Source: Syntrophobacteraceae bacterium
Lineage (GTDB): Bacteria > Desulfobacterota > Syntrophobacteria > Syntrophobacterales > Syntrophobacteraceae
DNA: 35,971 nt
Assembly: GCA_003165235.1 (NCBI GenBank)
Contig: PLSV01000241.1
Coordinates: 1 to 35,971 of the forward strand
Reading direction: 5' to 3'
Made by a program: the position numbers and the translations under genes. How positions within the stretch are numbered: position 1 is the first letter of the stretch; each line of letters begins with the position of its first letter. Positions 25,269-33,556 of the stretch are shown here, piece after piece. The notes below the pieces were generated by a model that searched no databases, was not told the DNA's origin, and was given only the letters and a program-made list of their open reading frames with translations.

Positions 25269-26651
25269 ATGCAAAACAGGAATTGCGGTCTAACCATCGC
25301 CATCGAAACACTGGGCTGCAAGGTAAACCAGTATGAAACCTCATATTTTCTTGAAGTCTTGAAGCAGGCTGGTTACAGGACCGTGCCTTTTGGAGAGCGC
25401 GCGGACATTTATATCATCCACAGTTGTGCGGTGACAGCCAAAGCGGGGTCGCAGACACGGCAGTTGCTCAGAAGGGCGCGGCGCGCCAATCCGGACGCCA
25501 TGGTCGTGGCAGCGGGATGCTATGCTCAACTGGAGGGCGATCGCATAGCGGACGAGAGGCTGGCGACGCACATTCTGGGAAATCCCTTGAAATTCGACAT
25601 CGTGGAGTGGTTGAACCGGCCCGGCAGCTTTGAACAGCCATGCCTTGCGCTCGATCGGGCGCCCCGTTCCTGCTCCGAATTTGAAATTCTTCCGATATCG
25701 CGTATGCATACCGGCCGAACGAGGGCTATGCTGAAGATTCAGGACGGGTGCGATTCCTTTTGCTCTTACTGTGTGGTGCCGCAAGTTCGCGGGAGGAGCC
25801 GCAGCCTTCCCGCCGGCCTGGTCCAGGCCCAACTGGAGGAACTGATCGGTGCGGGATACCAGGAAATCGTGCTTACCGGCATACATCTGGGAAAGTGGGG
25901 CAAAGACCTCGAACCGGAACTCAGCTTGTCGCAGTTGCTCGAAAAGACGAACACGAACCACCATCCGGCGCGCCTTCGTCTTAGTTCGCTGGAGCCTGAG
26001 GAATTCGATTCCGGACTGCTCAGCATGATTTCGTCAGCTCCCTGGATTTGCCGCCACTTTCATATTCCCCTGCAAAGTGGAGATCCTGAAATCCTGGCCC
26101 GAATGCGCCGTCCGTATAATCCTCAATATTACGCCGAACTTGTCGACCAAATCCATGCCGAATTCCCCGATGCGGCGATTGGGACCGATGTGCTGACGGG
26201 ATTTCCGGGGGAGAGCGAAAAACAGTTTGAAAACACGCTCAAGTTTATTGAGGGCCTGCCTTTGAGCTACCTTCATGTATTTCCGTTTTCGCCACGTCCA
26301 GGCGCTCCCGCCGCCAGGTATCCCGGCCGCATACAAGGAAAGGAGCTAAAGCGGCGCGCTGCCGTTCTGCAGGCCCTTAGCAGGCGAAAAAAGCGCGCTT
26401 TCCGTGAGAAATTCATCGGGCGACGCCTGGAGGTCCTCATCGAAACCGAGATTCAACCCGGTTTGTGGGATGGGCTTTCAAACAACTATATAAGAGTGCT
26501 TTTCCCTCCGAGCGAAGGCAGTCGCCCTGGGAAATTGACCTGGGTGAAGGCGACCGGGTTCAGGAGCGAAAATCTCGAAGGGGCGACGATTTGTTCATTC
26601 ACTGAACATGAAGAATTTCACCAGATGCATCTCAGGCGGGTTTTGCCCTGA
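25269..26651 (+). CDS. mtaB: tRNA t6A37 methylthiotransferase MtaB
   Basis: The 460-residue protein has an N-terminal UPF0004 cluster domain (TLGCKVNQYE with Cys17, then ...SCAVTAKAGSQTRQ and GCYAQ) and a radical-SAM core with CX3CX2C at Cys161, 165, 168 (DGCDSFCSYCVVPQVRGRSRS). These are followed by EIVLTGIHLGKWGKDL, FHIPLQSGDPEIL.RM.R.Y and FPGESEKQFENT, and a C-terminal TRAM-like segment. The GCKVNQYE start and the HIPLQSG context fit MtaB rather than MiaB or RimO. It inserts methylthio at C2 of t6A37. Its 3' end overlaps the convergent DUF6178 gene by 57 bases. Confidence 0.93.
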   Translation: MQNRNCGLTIAIETLGCKVNQYETSYFLEVLKQAGYRTVPFGERADIYIIHSCAVTAKAGSQTRQLLRRARRANPDAMVVAAGCYAQLEGDRIADERLATHILGNPLKFDIVEWLNRPGSFEQPCLALDRAPRSCSEFEILPISRMHTGRTRAMLKIQDGCDSFCSYCVVPQVRGRSRSLPAGLVQAQLEELIGAGYQEIVLTGIHLGKWGKDLEPELSLSQLLEKTNTNHHPARLRLSSLEPEEFDSGLLSMISSAPWICRHFHIPLQSGDPEILARMRRPYNPQYYAELVDQIHAEFPDAAIGTDVLTGFPGESEKQFENTLKFIEGLPLSYLHVFPFSPRPGAPAARYPGRIQGKELKRRAAVLQALSRRKKRAFREKFIGRRLEVLIETEIQPGLWDGLSNNYIRVLFPPSEGSRPGKLTWVKATGFRSENLEGATICSFTEHEEFHQMHLRRVLP

Positions 26652-28289
26652 GAACGGGCGCATTTCAAAATCATAGTCCCGCAAAATGGGAGTGAGGTAA
26701 GCCTGCGCAAGAGATTTTCTTTCCCTGTCGGGCACAGACCGGTGAACCCACTCCATGACCGCCCTGTCGATGGCGTGAGGCTGAAGAAGAGGGAATACTT
26801 CCGGCCAGGCCGCACGGGAAAGAGGCTCGGCCCTCCATTTCCTGGAAATCAAGTAGTTCGCCGCCGCCGTCAGCACCATCACACCCAGGGTGATATCCTC
26901 CGGGGTCTGCACCTGCCCATCAGTCCACAGTCTTTGCCCCGGCGCCCTTGTGTGAGCGCTCAGCAACTGATAGAGGTCCCCGGCGCAGGTGATCACGTCC
27001 ACTATATGACTGCCTCTGGCGAGATCCTGAGGGGTCCTGAAGAAATCGTATGCAGGCAAGATGCCCGAAACGCCCGCGCCAGGTCTGCTTTTCAGTATCC
27101 TGGGGGTCCTTGCTAAAAGCTCCTCCGCAGCATCGAACCACTCCCCGTCGATACACTTTATGCCTGCGGGGCATTGGCTCAGCCAGCCACTCTGAGCTAT
27201 CGACTGAAGGCGTCCCCTGATCTTGGCGACTTCGGCCTGTGCGTGTCTGAAAAGATGCTCCAGGAAGTTGTCGCAAAGGATTTCCGCTGCCTTTTCGATA
27301 TTGGCTCCGGACCGCGACTCGAGCCCCAGATTGACGTAGGCCAGCGCCTTTTCAACCGCCATCCGGAGGGCTTCGGCATTATCCGGAGAAAGCTGATCGG
27401 CTACGATCACCTTGTTTGCAAGGGCGGCCATCTCGAACTGGAGGGTTTCAAGCAGACCCGGATCTTCAATCATGCTTATGACCCTGGCAAACAGGTCGCC
27501 CTTGGAAAGAAGGGCCAGAGCAAAAGAAGGAATGGGCTGATCCTGATCTGCTTTTCGCGATACCTTTTTCAGTGCGAATTCATAAGGCCCAATTGACCTG
27601 TAGATTTCCAGCGCATCGTAAAAATCGGGAATGGCATGATCCTCCAGCCTCGCGCGATGAAAATGGTAGGCGCTTTCATCCACTTCCGGGGTGGACGTAT
27701 AAATGACGCTGTTCATCAGCTCCCTGAAAAAACCGTAGTTTGTTTCGAAAATCGTGGTGAGCAGATGGGTTATCAGGTCATCGTACTGTGGATATCTCGA
27801 TTCCCAAAAATGCTGGTCATCAAGAGTCCTCGGCGGCAGTGCTTCGGCCGCCTCGACAAGATCTATATCCTCAGGAGCAATATCGACTGTGATCCATCGT
27901 TTAAAAAGAGATACCAGCAGCTCGTAATCCGCACTCGAGAGCCATTCGAGCAGTTTGGACCCGCCGGCTCTCCGGAGCCGCTCGAGCCAGGTCAGGGCAT
28001 TTGCGGCTTCCACGGTATCCTTGCGCCACCACTCGATATCGAAGAGATGATTCATTTGTTCGAGGCTAGCCAGGGCAAGAAGCGACAAAGAATCGTCGGC
28101 GCCGATTTCCTGCACGGTGTAGAAAAAGTCGTTTACATCCAGTGCGGCAACCACCGATTGAGCATCGGGTCTTTCAACAATCAGCTTCAACCGTTTCTTT
28201 GCGGGAAGTCCCATCAGTTCCCGCGCAAGCTGAGCAGGCTTTAACTTCCTGAGCCTTCTTTCCCTGAGTTCAACAATATCCGCCGGCAT
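26595..28289 (-). CDS. DUF6178 family protein
   Basis: I start at the ATG at 28289, preceded by AGGGGGAAC; the frame runs on to 28514, but that part is not family-like. The 564-residue cytosolic protein begins MPADIVELRERRLRKLKPAQ and has LVERPDAQSVVAALDVNDFFYTVQEIG, ANALTWLERLRRAGG and SRYPQYDDLITHLLTTIFE. I recall this gene as a deltaproteobacterial family named DUF6178; the name is from memory. No catalytic motif is visible. It is helical and mostly acidic, and its start is divergent from the small secreted gene at 28645. Confidence 0.72.
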   Translation of the reverse strand: MPADIVELRERRLRKLKPAQLARELMGLPAKKRLKLIVERPDAQSVVAALDVNDFFYTVQEIGADDSLSLLALASLEQMNHLFDIEWWRKDTVEAANALTWLERLRRAGGSKLLEWLSSADYELLVSLFKRWITVDIAPEDIDLVEAAEALPPRTLDDQHFWESRYPQYDDLITHLLTTIFETNYGFFRELMNSVIYTSTPEVDESAYHFHRARLEDHAIPDFYDALEIYRSIGPYEFALKKVSRKADQDQPIPSFALALLSKGDLFARVISMIEDPGLLETLQFEMAALANKVIVADQLSPDNAEALRMAVEKALAYVNLGLESRSGANIEKAAEILCDNFLEHLFRHAQAEVAKIRGRLQSIAQSGWLSQCPAGIKCIDGEWFDAAEELLARTPRILKSRPGAGVSGILPAYDFFRTPQDLARGSHIVDVITCAGDLYQLLSAHTRAPGQRLWTDGQVQTPEDITLGVMVLTAAANYLISRKWRAEPLSRAAWPEVFPLLQPHAIDRAVMEWVHRSVPDRERKSLAQAYLTPILRDYDFEMRPFSGQNPPEMHLVKFFMFSE

Positions 28290-28507
28290 TCGTTCCCCCT
28301 GAAGAAGAAAGGATATCAGAAGCCTGACAAGCTTCAAATCCCCTGCTTCCGACTTCCAACCTCCGCCCTGTACAACTCTAAGCTTATATTGGCAACCCTG
28401 CAAGTGTACTTGCTTTCCGATCTCATCAGTCATAATATGAGAGCTGCGTAGCGCGCCTGTTTTGTTAACCTGACCGACAGTGAGGCGCCGGGGTGTTGAT
28501 TTGACAT

Positions 28508-28523
28508 ATGGCACGAAGTGTGC
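28508..28523 (+). promoter_or_regulatory. Possible sigma-54 promoter upstream of the small secreted gene
   Basis: The sequence TGGCACgaagtGTGCT has the GG-N10-GC spacing of sigma-54 promoters, with a full TGGCAC -24 element and one mismatch (GTGC for TTGC) at -12. The next forward gene starts at 28645, giving a leader of about 110 bases. No activator site was recognised. Confidence 0.3.
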
Positions 28524-28644
28524 TTTCGCACAACGTGATTTGATCGGAACTCTCGCTGATTTGTCTGCGGCTTTTAAAGGGCACGGATGTGCAGTGCGAA
28601 AAATCGTAAATTAATAACCATAATTTTACCCGAAGGAGACCGGC

Positions 28645-28962
28645 ATGAAAAGAATTATCCTGATCCTGACCATAACCCTGCTTTCCATGACGGCATTACC
28701 CGTGCTGGCCCAGGAACCTCTGCCGCCCGACCCAACCCGGACAGGACGCTTTACCGCTGAACCCGCAGGAGAATTTATTATTTTCGACGCATTGATTCTG
28801 AGACCGATGGGACTCGCCGCAATGGCGGTCGGCGCTGGAGGCGCCGCCATTTCCTATCCGTGGACCAAATCTTCACGCTCCGAAGACCGGGTGCATAGAG
28901 AGCTAGTGCAGAAGCCCTACTGGTACACATTCTGCCGGCCGCTCGGGGACATTGATTTCTAA
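28645..28962 (+). CDS. Small secreted protein, unknown family
   Basis: The 105-residue protein has a clear signal peptide (MKRIILILTITLLSMTALPVLA) followed by a short mature domain with LRPMGLAAMAVGAGGAAISYPWTKSS and a C-terminal YTFCRPLGDIDF. The order (RPLGL, Gly-rich hydrophobic stretch, ...Y.F.RPLG) is like small exported proteins of about 100 residues that I recall from Desulfobacterota, of unknown role. GAAGGAGA lies eight bases before the ATG. coaE follows after 27 bases, so cotranscription is possible. Confidence 0.75.
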   Translation: MKRIILILTITLLSMTALPVLAQEPLPPDPTRTGRFTAEPAGEFIIFDALILRPMGLAAMAVGAGGAAISYPWTKSSRSEDRVHRELVQKPYWYTFCRPLGDIDF

Positions 28963-28989
28963 GGTCCCGCTTGACGCGCATTATGCCTC

Positions 28990-29607
28990 ATGCATAAGAG
29001 AATAGCACTAACGGGGGGCATTGCCACGGGGAAAACAACCGTGGCGAATAGATTCAGGGAACTCAGCGCAATAATCCTGGATGCGGACGAATACTCGCGA
29101 CAAGCCGCAGAGCCTGGGACTGCCTCTTATACCGCCCTGCGGGATCTTATCGGCCCGCTGTTCTTTAATCGGGACGGGCGCCTCAGAAGACGAGAGCTGC
29201 GCCGGGGAATAATTCGAGAACCGGCCCTGCGTGAAAAAATTAACGCTATTCTTCATCCGTACATAATGGGAGCGATGGGGGCTGAGTGGGAAAGACAAAA
29301 AAAACTTCATCCCCGAGCAGTGATCGTATTTGACATTCCTCTGCTGTTCGAGGGAGGATTTGACAAAGATTTCGATATCGTAATCCTGGTTTACGCCACC
29401 CCGGAGGTCCAGGTCCAAAGACTTATAGGACGGGACAAATTGTCCCCCTCCGAGGCCGAACGCAACCTGTCCATGCAGTTTCCAATAGATTCCAAAAGGG
29501 CTCGATCCGATTACGTAATTGAAAACAGCGGAGAGATCGAACGTACTCTGCGCCAGGTAGATGACATCTGGGACAGAATCTTGCAGCAGGCGGACGACAA
29601 AGTTTGA
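28990..29607 (+). CDS. coaE: Dephospho-CoA kinase
   Basis: The 205-residue kinase has its P-loop at residues 9-17 (GGIATGKTT), the LDADEYSRQ dephospho-CoA-binding segment, FNRDGRLRRRELRR, INAILHPYI and the DIPLLFEGG signature. LVYATPEVQVQRLIGRD and SDYVIENSG follow, as in E. coli CoaE. It catalyses the last step of CoA synthesis. Length is normal. The start lacks a strong ribosome binding site. Confidence 0.95.
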   Translation: MHKRIALTGGIATGKTTVANRFRELSAIILDADEYSRQAAEPGTASYTALRDLIGPLFFNRDGRLRRRELRRGIIREPALREKINAILHPYIMGAMGAEWERQKKLHPRAVIVFDIPLLFEGGFDKDFDIVILVYATPEVQVQRLIGRDKLSPSEAERNLSMQFPIDSKRARSDYVIENSGEIERTLRQVDDIWDRILQQADDKV

Positions 29608-29678
29608 TCTCATTGATGTGACAAGCCTTTCTCAAGGCCCACCTGGGATGAACCACGCCCTGCCATCATCGTCAAGAT

Positions 29679-29876
29679 ACCGACACTTTAGTCCGGCTTC
29701 AGCGAAAAATTGCTGATAAAGCCCAGTAAGCAAGAGCGCCCGGCCAAAATCCTGCCGTTCCATCCGACCCATTCCAGCAGGTCTGTCTTTGTATATTCGC
29801 CGGACCTCAGACTGTTGAGTTTTTTCATCTTTCTGAAGTATTATTATAAGTTCCGATGCAATAAACCGACACTTTA
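29679..29876. repeat. Direct repeat accgacacttta flanking 174 bp
   Basis: The 12-mer accgacacttta occurs at 29679-29690 and again at 29865-29876, in the same orientation, in the 288-base gap between coaE and the Nudix gene. The reverse strand between them is open (29632-29889) but gives no recognisable family. It could be the residue of a small mobile element. Confidence 0.6.
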
Positions 29877-29895
29877 AATGGGGAGTCAAATCTTA

Positions 29896-30450
29896 ATGGA
29901 AGAAACGATCAGAACGCTTGGCATCCTCCAGGCAAGGCATTTCAGCGCCAGGCTCGATGCCGTGAGACTCCGGACAGGCAAGGTAACGGAGCGAATCAAG
30001 ATAGACCATCCGGCAGCCGCAGCAATTCTGGCGTTTCCGGACAGGGACCACATTCTTATGGTCCGTCAATGGCGCTATGCGATAGGCGGTGAAACTCTCG
30101 AGATACCCGCAGGCAAGGTGGACCCCGGCGAAACAGAGGAAGTGTGCGCCCACCGGGAACTCATGGAGGAGACCGGGCAAAGGGCATCGCGGCTGCTCGA
30201 AATCTTCAGCTATTATCCTGCCATCGGTTACGCCAACGAAATTATTCGGATTTTTATGGCTGCTGGCCTGGAGAGGATTTCAGACCAGGAGGACAAAGAC
30301 GAAATATCAGGGGTGGAAATGGTAAAACTGGACCAGGTTCATGATATGATTATGTCCGGCAGGATCCGTGACGGCAAAACGGTCATCGGCGTATCTCTTT
30401 TCCGGGCCAAAATGGAGCGAGGAGAAATCCCGGATAATTTTTTTGTGTGA
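29896..30450 (+). CDS. Nudix hydrolase, ADP-ribose pyrophosphatase type
   Basis: I start at the ATG at 29896, with GGGGAG about ten bases upstream; another ATG at 29878 has no such site. The 184-residue protein carries the Nudix box GX5EX7REUXEEXG at about residues 73-95 (AGKVDPGETEEVCAHRELMEETG). It also has the VRQWRYAIGGETLEIPAGK lead-in typical of the ADP-ribose/ADP-sugar pyrophosphatase group. It would cleave ADP-ribose to AMP and ribose-5-phosphate. The greA-like frame follows after three bases, so the pair is probably coupled. Confidence 0.9.
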   Translation: MEETIRTLGILQARHFSARLDAVRLRTGKVTERIKIDHPAAAAILAFPDRDHILMVRQWRYAIGGETLEIPAGKVDPGETEEVCAHRELMEETGQRASRLLEIFSYYPAIGYANEIIRIFMAAGLERISDQEDKDEISGVEMVKLDQVHDMIMSGRIRDGKTVIGVSLFRAKMERGEIPDNFFV

Positions 30451-30453
30451 TCT

Positions 30454-30930
30454 GTGATGAAGCACAAGGTCCCTATAACACGAAACGGCCATCGAAGGCT
30501 GATAAGAGAGCTTTCCCACCTCAGGAGAAACGTGCGTCCGGAGGTGCTGGATGAATTGCGCGAGGCCAGGGGTTATGGCGTAAAAGTTGAGAACCAGCAG
30601 TATCTGCTGGCGCGAGAACGCCATGCCGTTCTCCAAAAAAAGATAAACGATCTGGAAGACAAGCTTGCCGGTTGTGAAATAGTCGTTGGCCGCAAGTTCT
30701 TTTTCAAACAGGTGGGTTTCGGTACCGTAATAACCATCAAAAACCTTCACTCCGGTGAGGTCAACCGGTTCGAGATAGTTGGGCCGTGGGAGTCTGACGT
30801 ATCCGGTGGCAAGCTTTCCATAGATTCACCGGTCGGCCAGGGCGTAATGGGGCATCGCGAGGGCGACGAGGTTCTGGTTTACACGCCTTTAGGAACACGC
30901 TCTTACCGTATTCTTTCAATCGAAATCTGA
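30454..30930 (+). CDS. GreA/GreB-like transcript-cleavage factor with altered tip
   Basis: The 158-residue protein (GTG start at 30454, or ATG one codon later) has the Gre layout. An N-terminal coiled-coil hairpin (about 8-75) reads PITRNGHRRLIRELSHLRR, RPEVLDELREARGYG, LARERHAVLQKKINDLEDKL, and a C-terminal FKBP-like domain (about 78-157) has VGFGTVITIKN and SPVGQGVMGHREGDEV. In GreA the tip reads DLSENAEY, with an essential Asp and Glu; here it reads VKVENQQY, so the Asp position is Val43 while Glu46 remains. It may bind RNA polymerase without full cleavage activity, as Gfh1-like factors do. It stands just downstream of the Nudix gene. Confidence 0.85.
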   Translation: MMKHKVPITRNGHRRLIRELSHLRRNVRPEVLDELREARGYGVKVENQQYLLARERHAVLQKKINDLEDKLAGCEIVVGRKFFFKQVGFGTVITIKNLHSGEVNRFEIVGPWESDVSGGKLSIDSPVGQGVMGHREGDEVLVYTPLGTRSYRILSIEI

Positions 30931-31019
30931 AACCCGCTGCCGGACTCGCCCCATGTCGATCTCAGTTCAAATGCCTGGATTTCTTTGAGTGTGGCATCTT
31001 GCGCAGTGTGAAAGAACCT

Positions 31020-31691
31020 ATGCGGCTTCTGGTTGTGGAAGATGAAAAGAAGGTGTCCAGCTTCATCAAGAAGGGCCTGGAGGAAGAAGGCTACGCGGTC
31101 GATGTGGCCTTCGACGGGAAAACCGGCCTTCAAATGGCCATGGATCGTGTTCACGATCTGATCGTGCTCGATATTCATCTGCCGGGCCTTGATGGCCTGA
31201 GCGTTCTGCACGAGCTGCGCATGGGAAAAGTGTCAACCCCGGTGCTGCTGCTGACTGTAAGAGCAAATATTGAAGACAAGGTCCTGGGTCTGGATGCAGG
31301 CGCTGACGACTATCTCACCAAACCGTTCGCATTCCAGGAGCTTGTCGCCAGGATTCGGGCGCTGCTCAGACGGCAAACAGAGGCAAAACTGCCGGTGCTC
31401 CGGTTTGCCGATCTCACTCTCGACCCTGCTCGCCGCACGGTCTTCCGAGGCGCCAGGAAAATTGACCTGACCGCAAAGGAGTATGGCCTCCTTGATTATT
31501 TCATCCGAAATCCCGGGCGAGTACTCACCAGGACTATGATCGCCGACCACGTGTGGGACTACAACTTCGACTCGATGACCAACATCATCGACGTATACGT
31601 GAACTACCTTCGCAGGAAGATCGACTCAGATCGCGAGCATAAACTCATTCACACGGTTCGTGGAGTCGGCTATGTGCTAAAACAGGAGTAA
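31020..31691 (+). CDS. OmpR/PhoB-family response regulator
   Basis: I start at the ATG at 31020 (MRLLVVEDEKK), the normal receiver N-terminus; a TTG further upstream only adds seven residues. The 223-residue protein has a receiver domain with acidic pair E8-D9, phospho-acceptor Asp51 (VLDIHLPGLDG), the conserved Thr in LLLTVR and Lys in TKPF. A winged-helix DNA-binding domain (about 125-222) follows, ending VNYLRRKIDSDREHKLIHTVRGVGYVL. It is paired with the histidine kinase three bases downstream. Confidence 0.95.
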   Translation: MRLLVVEDEKKVSSFIKKGLEEEGYAVDVAFDGKTGLQMAMDRVHDLIVLDIHLPGLDGLSVLHELRMGKVSTPVLLLTVRANIEDKVLGLDAGADDYLTKPFAFQELVARIRALLRRQTEAKLPVLRFADLTLDPARRTVFRGARKIDLTAKEYGLLDYFIRNPGRVLTRTMIADHVWDYNFDSMTNIIDVYVNYLRRKIDSDREHKLIHTVRGVGYVLKQE

Positions 31692-31694
31692 TCC

Positions 31695-33101
31695 TTGTTT
31701 GTCAAGTCTATCCGGACACGTCTCACAATCTGGTACACGTGCCTTTTGACCGTTACTCTGCTCATTGTGGGAGGGGCGGCATTCGCACTTTTATCGTATA
31801 GCCTCTCCCACGAGATGGACAGCGCACTCGACAGTGTCGCCAAAACATTGGTCGAACGGGATCAAAGCAGAGCCACGACTTTTCTTCCCTCCGAAATCGA
31901 TCAGGCTTTCCGCCGTTTTTTCGGCTTTTCGCCATGGGATCATTATTTTCAGATGCGCGATCCATCCGGCAACCGTGATGAACACCGATCTTTACCTTCT
32001 ACCGGGAAGTTGCCCCTGAGCAGCAAAGCTCTCAATAATGCAATGCGAGGTCTATCTTCTTTTGAGACAGTGGAAGGTCTCGGAGAGTATCCCGTGCGGA
32101 TACTGACCATGCCCGTAATGGAATCTAACCGTGTGATCAACATGATCCAGGTTGGAATGTCCCTAAAGAGTATCGATGAAACTCATCTTCGGTTCCTTTT
32201 GATCATGGCGGGGGTGCTCCCTCTCGGCCTGGTGCTGGCGGCATCCGGCGGATGGCTTCTGGCTGACCGGGCGTTGAAACCCGTGGACCGGATGACGGCC
32301 GCTGCCCGCCGAATAAGCGCAGAACACCTTAGCCAACGTGTGGATGAGACAGGAACAGGCGACGAACTGGACAATCTGGCCAAAACCTTGAACCAGATGC
32401 TCACCCGTCTGGATGCTGCATTCAGCCAGATACGCCGGTTCAGCGCCGATGCCTCCCATGAACTTCAGACTCCCCTCACCATTTTGAAAGGTGAACTTGA
32501 GGTCGCCCTGCGTTCGACAAGAACACCGGAGGAATACCGTGCAACCATGGAGAGCGCCCTGGAAGAGGTCGACAGGATCGCTCACCTGGTGGAAGGACTC
32601 CTGCTTTTGGCTCGCGCCGAAGCGGGAGTGCTGAGAATGGACCGTCAGGAGGTAGACCTGGGACAGGTACTCGAAGAGGTTTACCTCCGATTAAAGCCGC
32701 TGGCGGACTCCCATAGGATAGAACTTCGGCTCGGGACAATAGAACCGCTCCGCATTCAAGGAGATCCCGAACGCCTGCAGCGCATGACATCCAACCTCTT
32801 GGACAACGCCATAAAATACTCCGGGGCAGGAGGCCGTGTCACCCTCGGGCTGCAGCACGACAGCAACTGGGCGTTCATTATCGTTTCAGATACTGGAACC
32901 GGGATTCCCATTGAAGAGCAGAAGCATATTTTCCAAGCCTTTTACCGCACTTCGGAAGCCCGCTCCATGGCGGAATGGGGAACCGGTCTCGGGCTATCTA
33001 TCGCCCAATCGATTGCTGCCGCTCACGGGGGAAATATCGAGGTGGAGAGCATCCATGGCCAGGGGAGCACTTTCAGAGTTTCGATCCCGATCGTCTCTTA
33101 G
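31695..33101 (+). CDS. Sensor histidine kinase, heavy-metal-sensor (CusS-like) type
   Basis: The 468-residue kinase starts at a TTG, with AGGAG overlapping the end of the regulator gene. It has TM1 (about 12-35), a periplasmic domain of about 130 residues, TM2 (about 168-190) and HAMP. HisKA follows with phospho-acceptor His255 (SADASHELQTPLT), then an HATPase domain with N-box NLLDNAIKYS, DTGTGIP and GTGLGLSIAQSIAAAHGG. The ...ADASHELQTPLTILKGELEVALR... context is typical of the CusS/heavy-metal sensor group. The true signal is unknown; no efflux genes are in the window. Confidence 0.93.
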   Translation: MFVKSIRTRLTIWYTCLLTVTLLIVGGAAFALLSYSLSHEMDSALDSVAKTLVERDQSRATTFLPSEIDQAFRRFFGFSPWDHYFQMRDPSGNRDEHRSLPSTGKLPLSSKALNNAMRGLSSFETVEGLGEYPVRILTMPVMESNRVINMIQVGMSLKSIDETHLRFLLIMAGVLPLGLVLAASGGWLLADRALKPVDRMTAAARRISAEHLSQRVDETGTGDELDNLAKTLNQMLTRLDAAFSQIRRFSADASHELQTPLTILKGELEVALRSTRTPEEYRATMESALEEVDRIAHLVEGLLLLARAEAGVLRMDRQEVDLGQVLEEVYLRLKPLADSHRIELRLGTIEPLRIQGDPERLQRMTSNLLDNAIKYSGAGGRVTLGLQHDSNWAFIIVSDTGTGIPIEEQKHIFQAFYRTSEARSMAEWGTGLGLSIAQSIAAAHGGNIEVESIHGQGSTFRVSIPIVS

Positions 33102-33418
33102 AACGCGAGTCCAAACGCGAGGTGGAGAGCTGTCCGGTACGTTTTTGGGAAAACATCCGATGTGTCGCAGTGAATCACATCACCTCCGCCCGTCGGTTTA
33201 TCTCTGTCGGCCTGAACATTTCACTTACACTTATTGCGATATGGGGAGAGGATAGCGTTTTAACGTATTGGCAAGCCGTGCTTGATTTTCTGCTCGCAGT
33301 ACATCCGTGCAACCTTAAACTGAGATGAGCCGGTCGACGATTTGTGACTGAGGATATCGCAATTGGACTTAGAAGGCTCGATTCACAATTTGTAATCGGA
33401 AGCAAGACGGAAAAGCGT

Positions 33419-33450
33419 CCCCTCCATCGGCCTTCAAGCCGATGAAGGGG
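33419..33450. terminator. Strong hairpin, probable bidirectional terminator
   Basis: A 13-bp stem with one mismatch (cccctccatcggc 33419-33431 / gccgatgaagggg 33438-33450) and a six-base loop lies between the kinase stop and the convergent phosphoesterase region. There is no T-run on either side, so factor-independent termination is uncertain. The rest of the 33102-33466 gap shows no gene. Confidence 0.4.
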
Positions 33451-33466
33451 CAATTGAAGATGTGAC

Positions 33467-33556
33467 TTAATTCTGTTTCCTTCTCCAGATTCCTGCCAAA
33501 CTGGCAAGGCCCGAGCCCAACAGCAAGGCGGCAGCAGACCGGGAACCGCGTTTACA
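33467..33556 (-). pseudogene. PEP-CTERM-like C-terminal anchor remnant
   Basis: In frame with, and directly after, the TAG stop at 33557-33559, the reverse strand reads ...SAAALLLGSGLASLAGIWRRKQN and then TAA. The hydrophobic stretch after small residues, the SGL..LAG pattern and a basic RRK end are the hallmarks of PEP-CTERM sorting signals, which are processed by exosortase. The usual PEP triplet is not seen; CKRGSRS stands in its place. It looks like the cut-off tail of the phosphoesterase. Confidence 0.55.
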
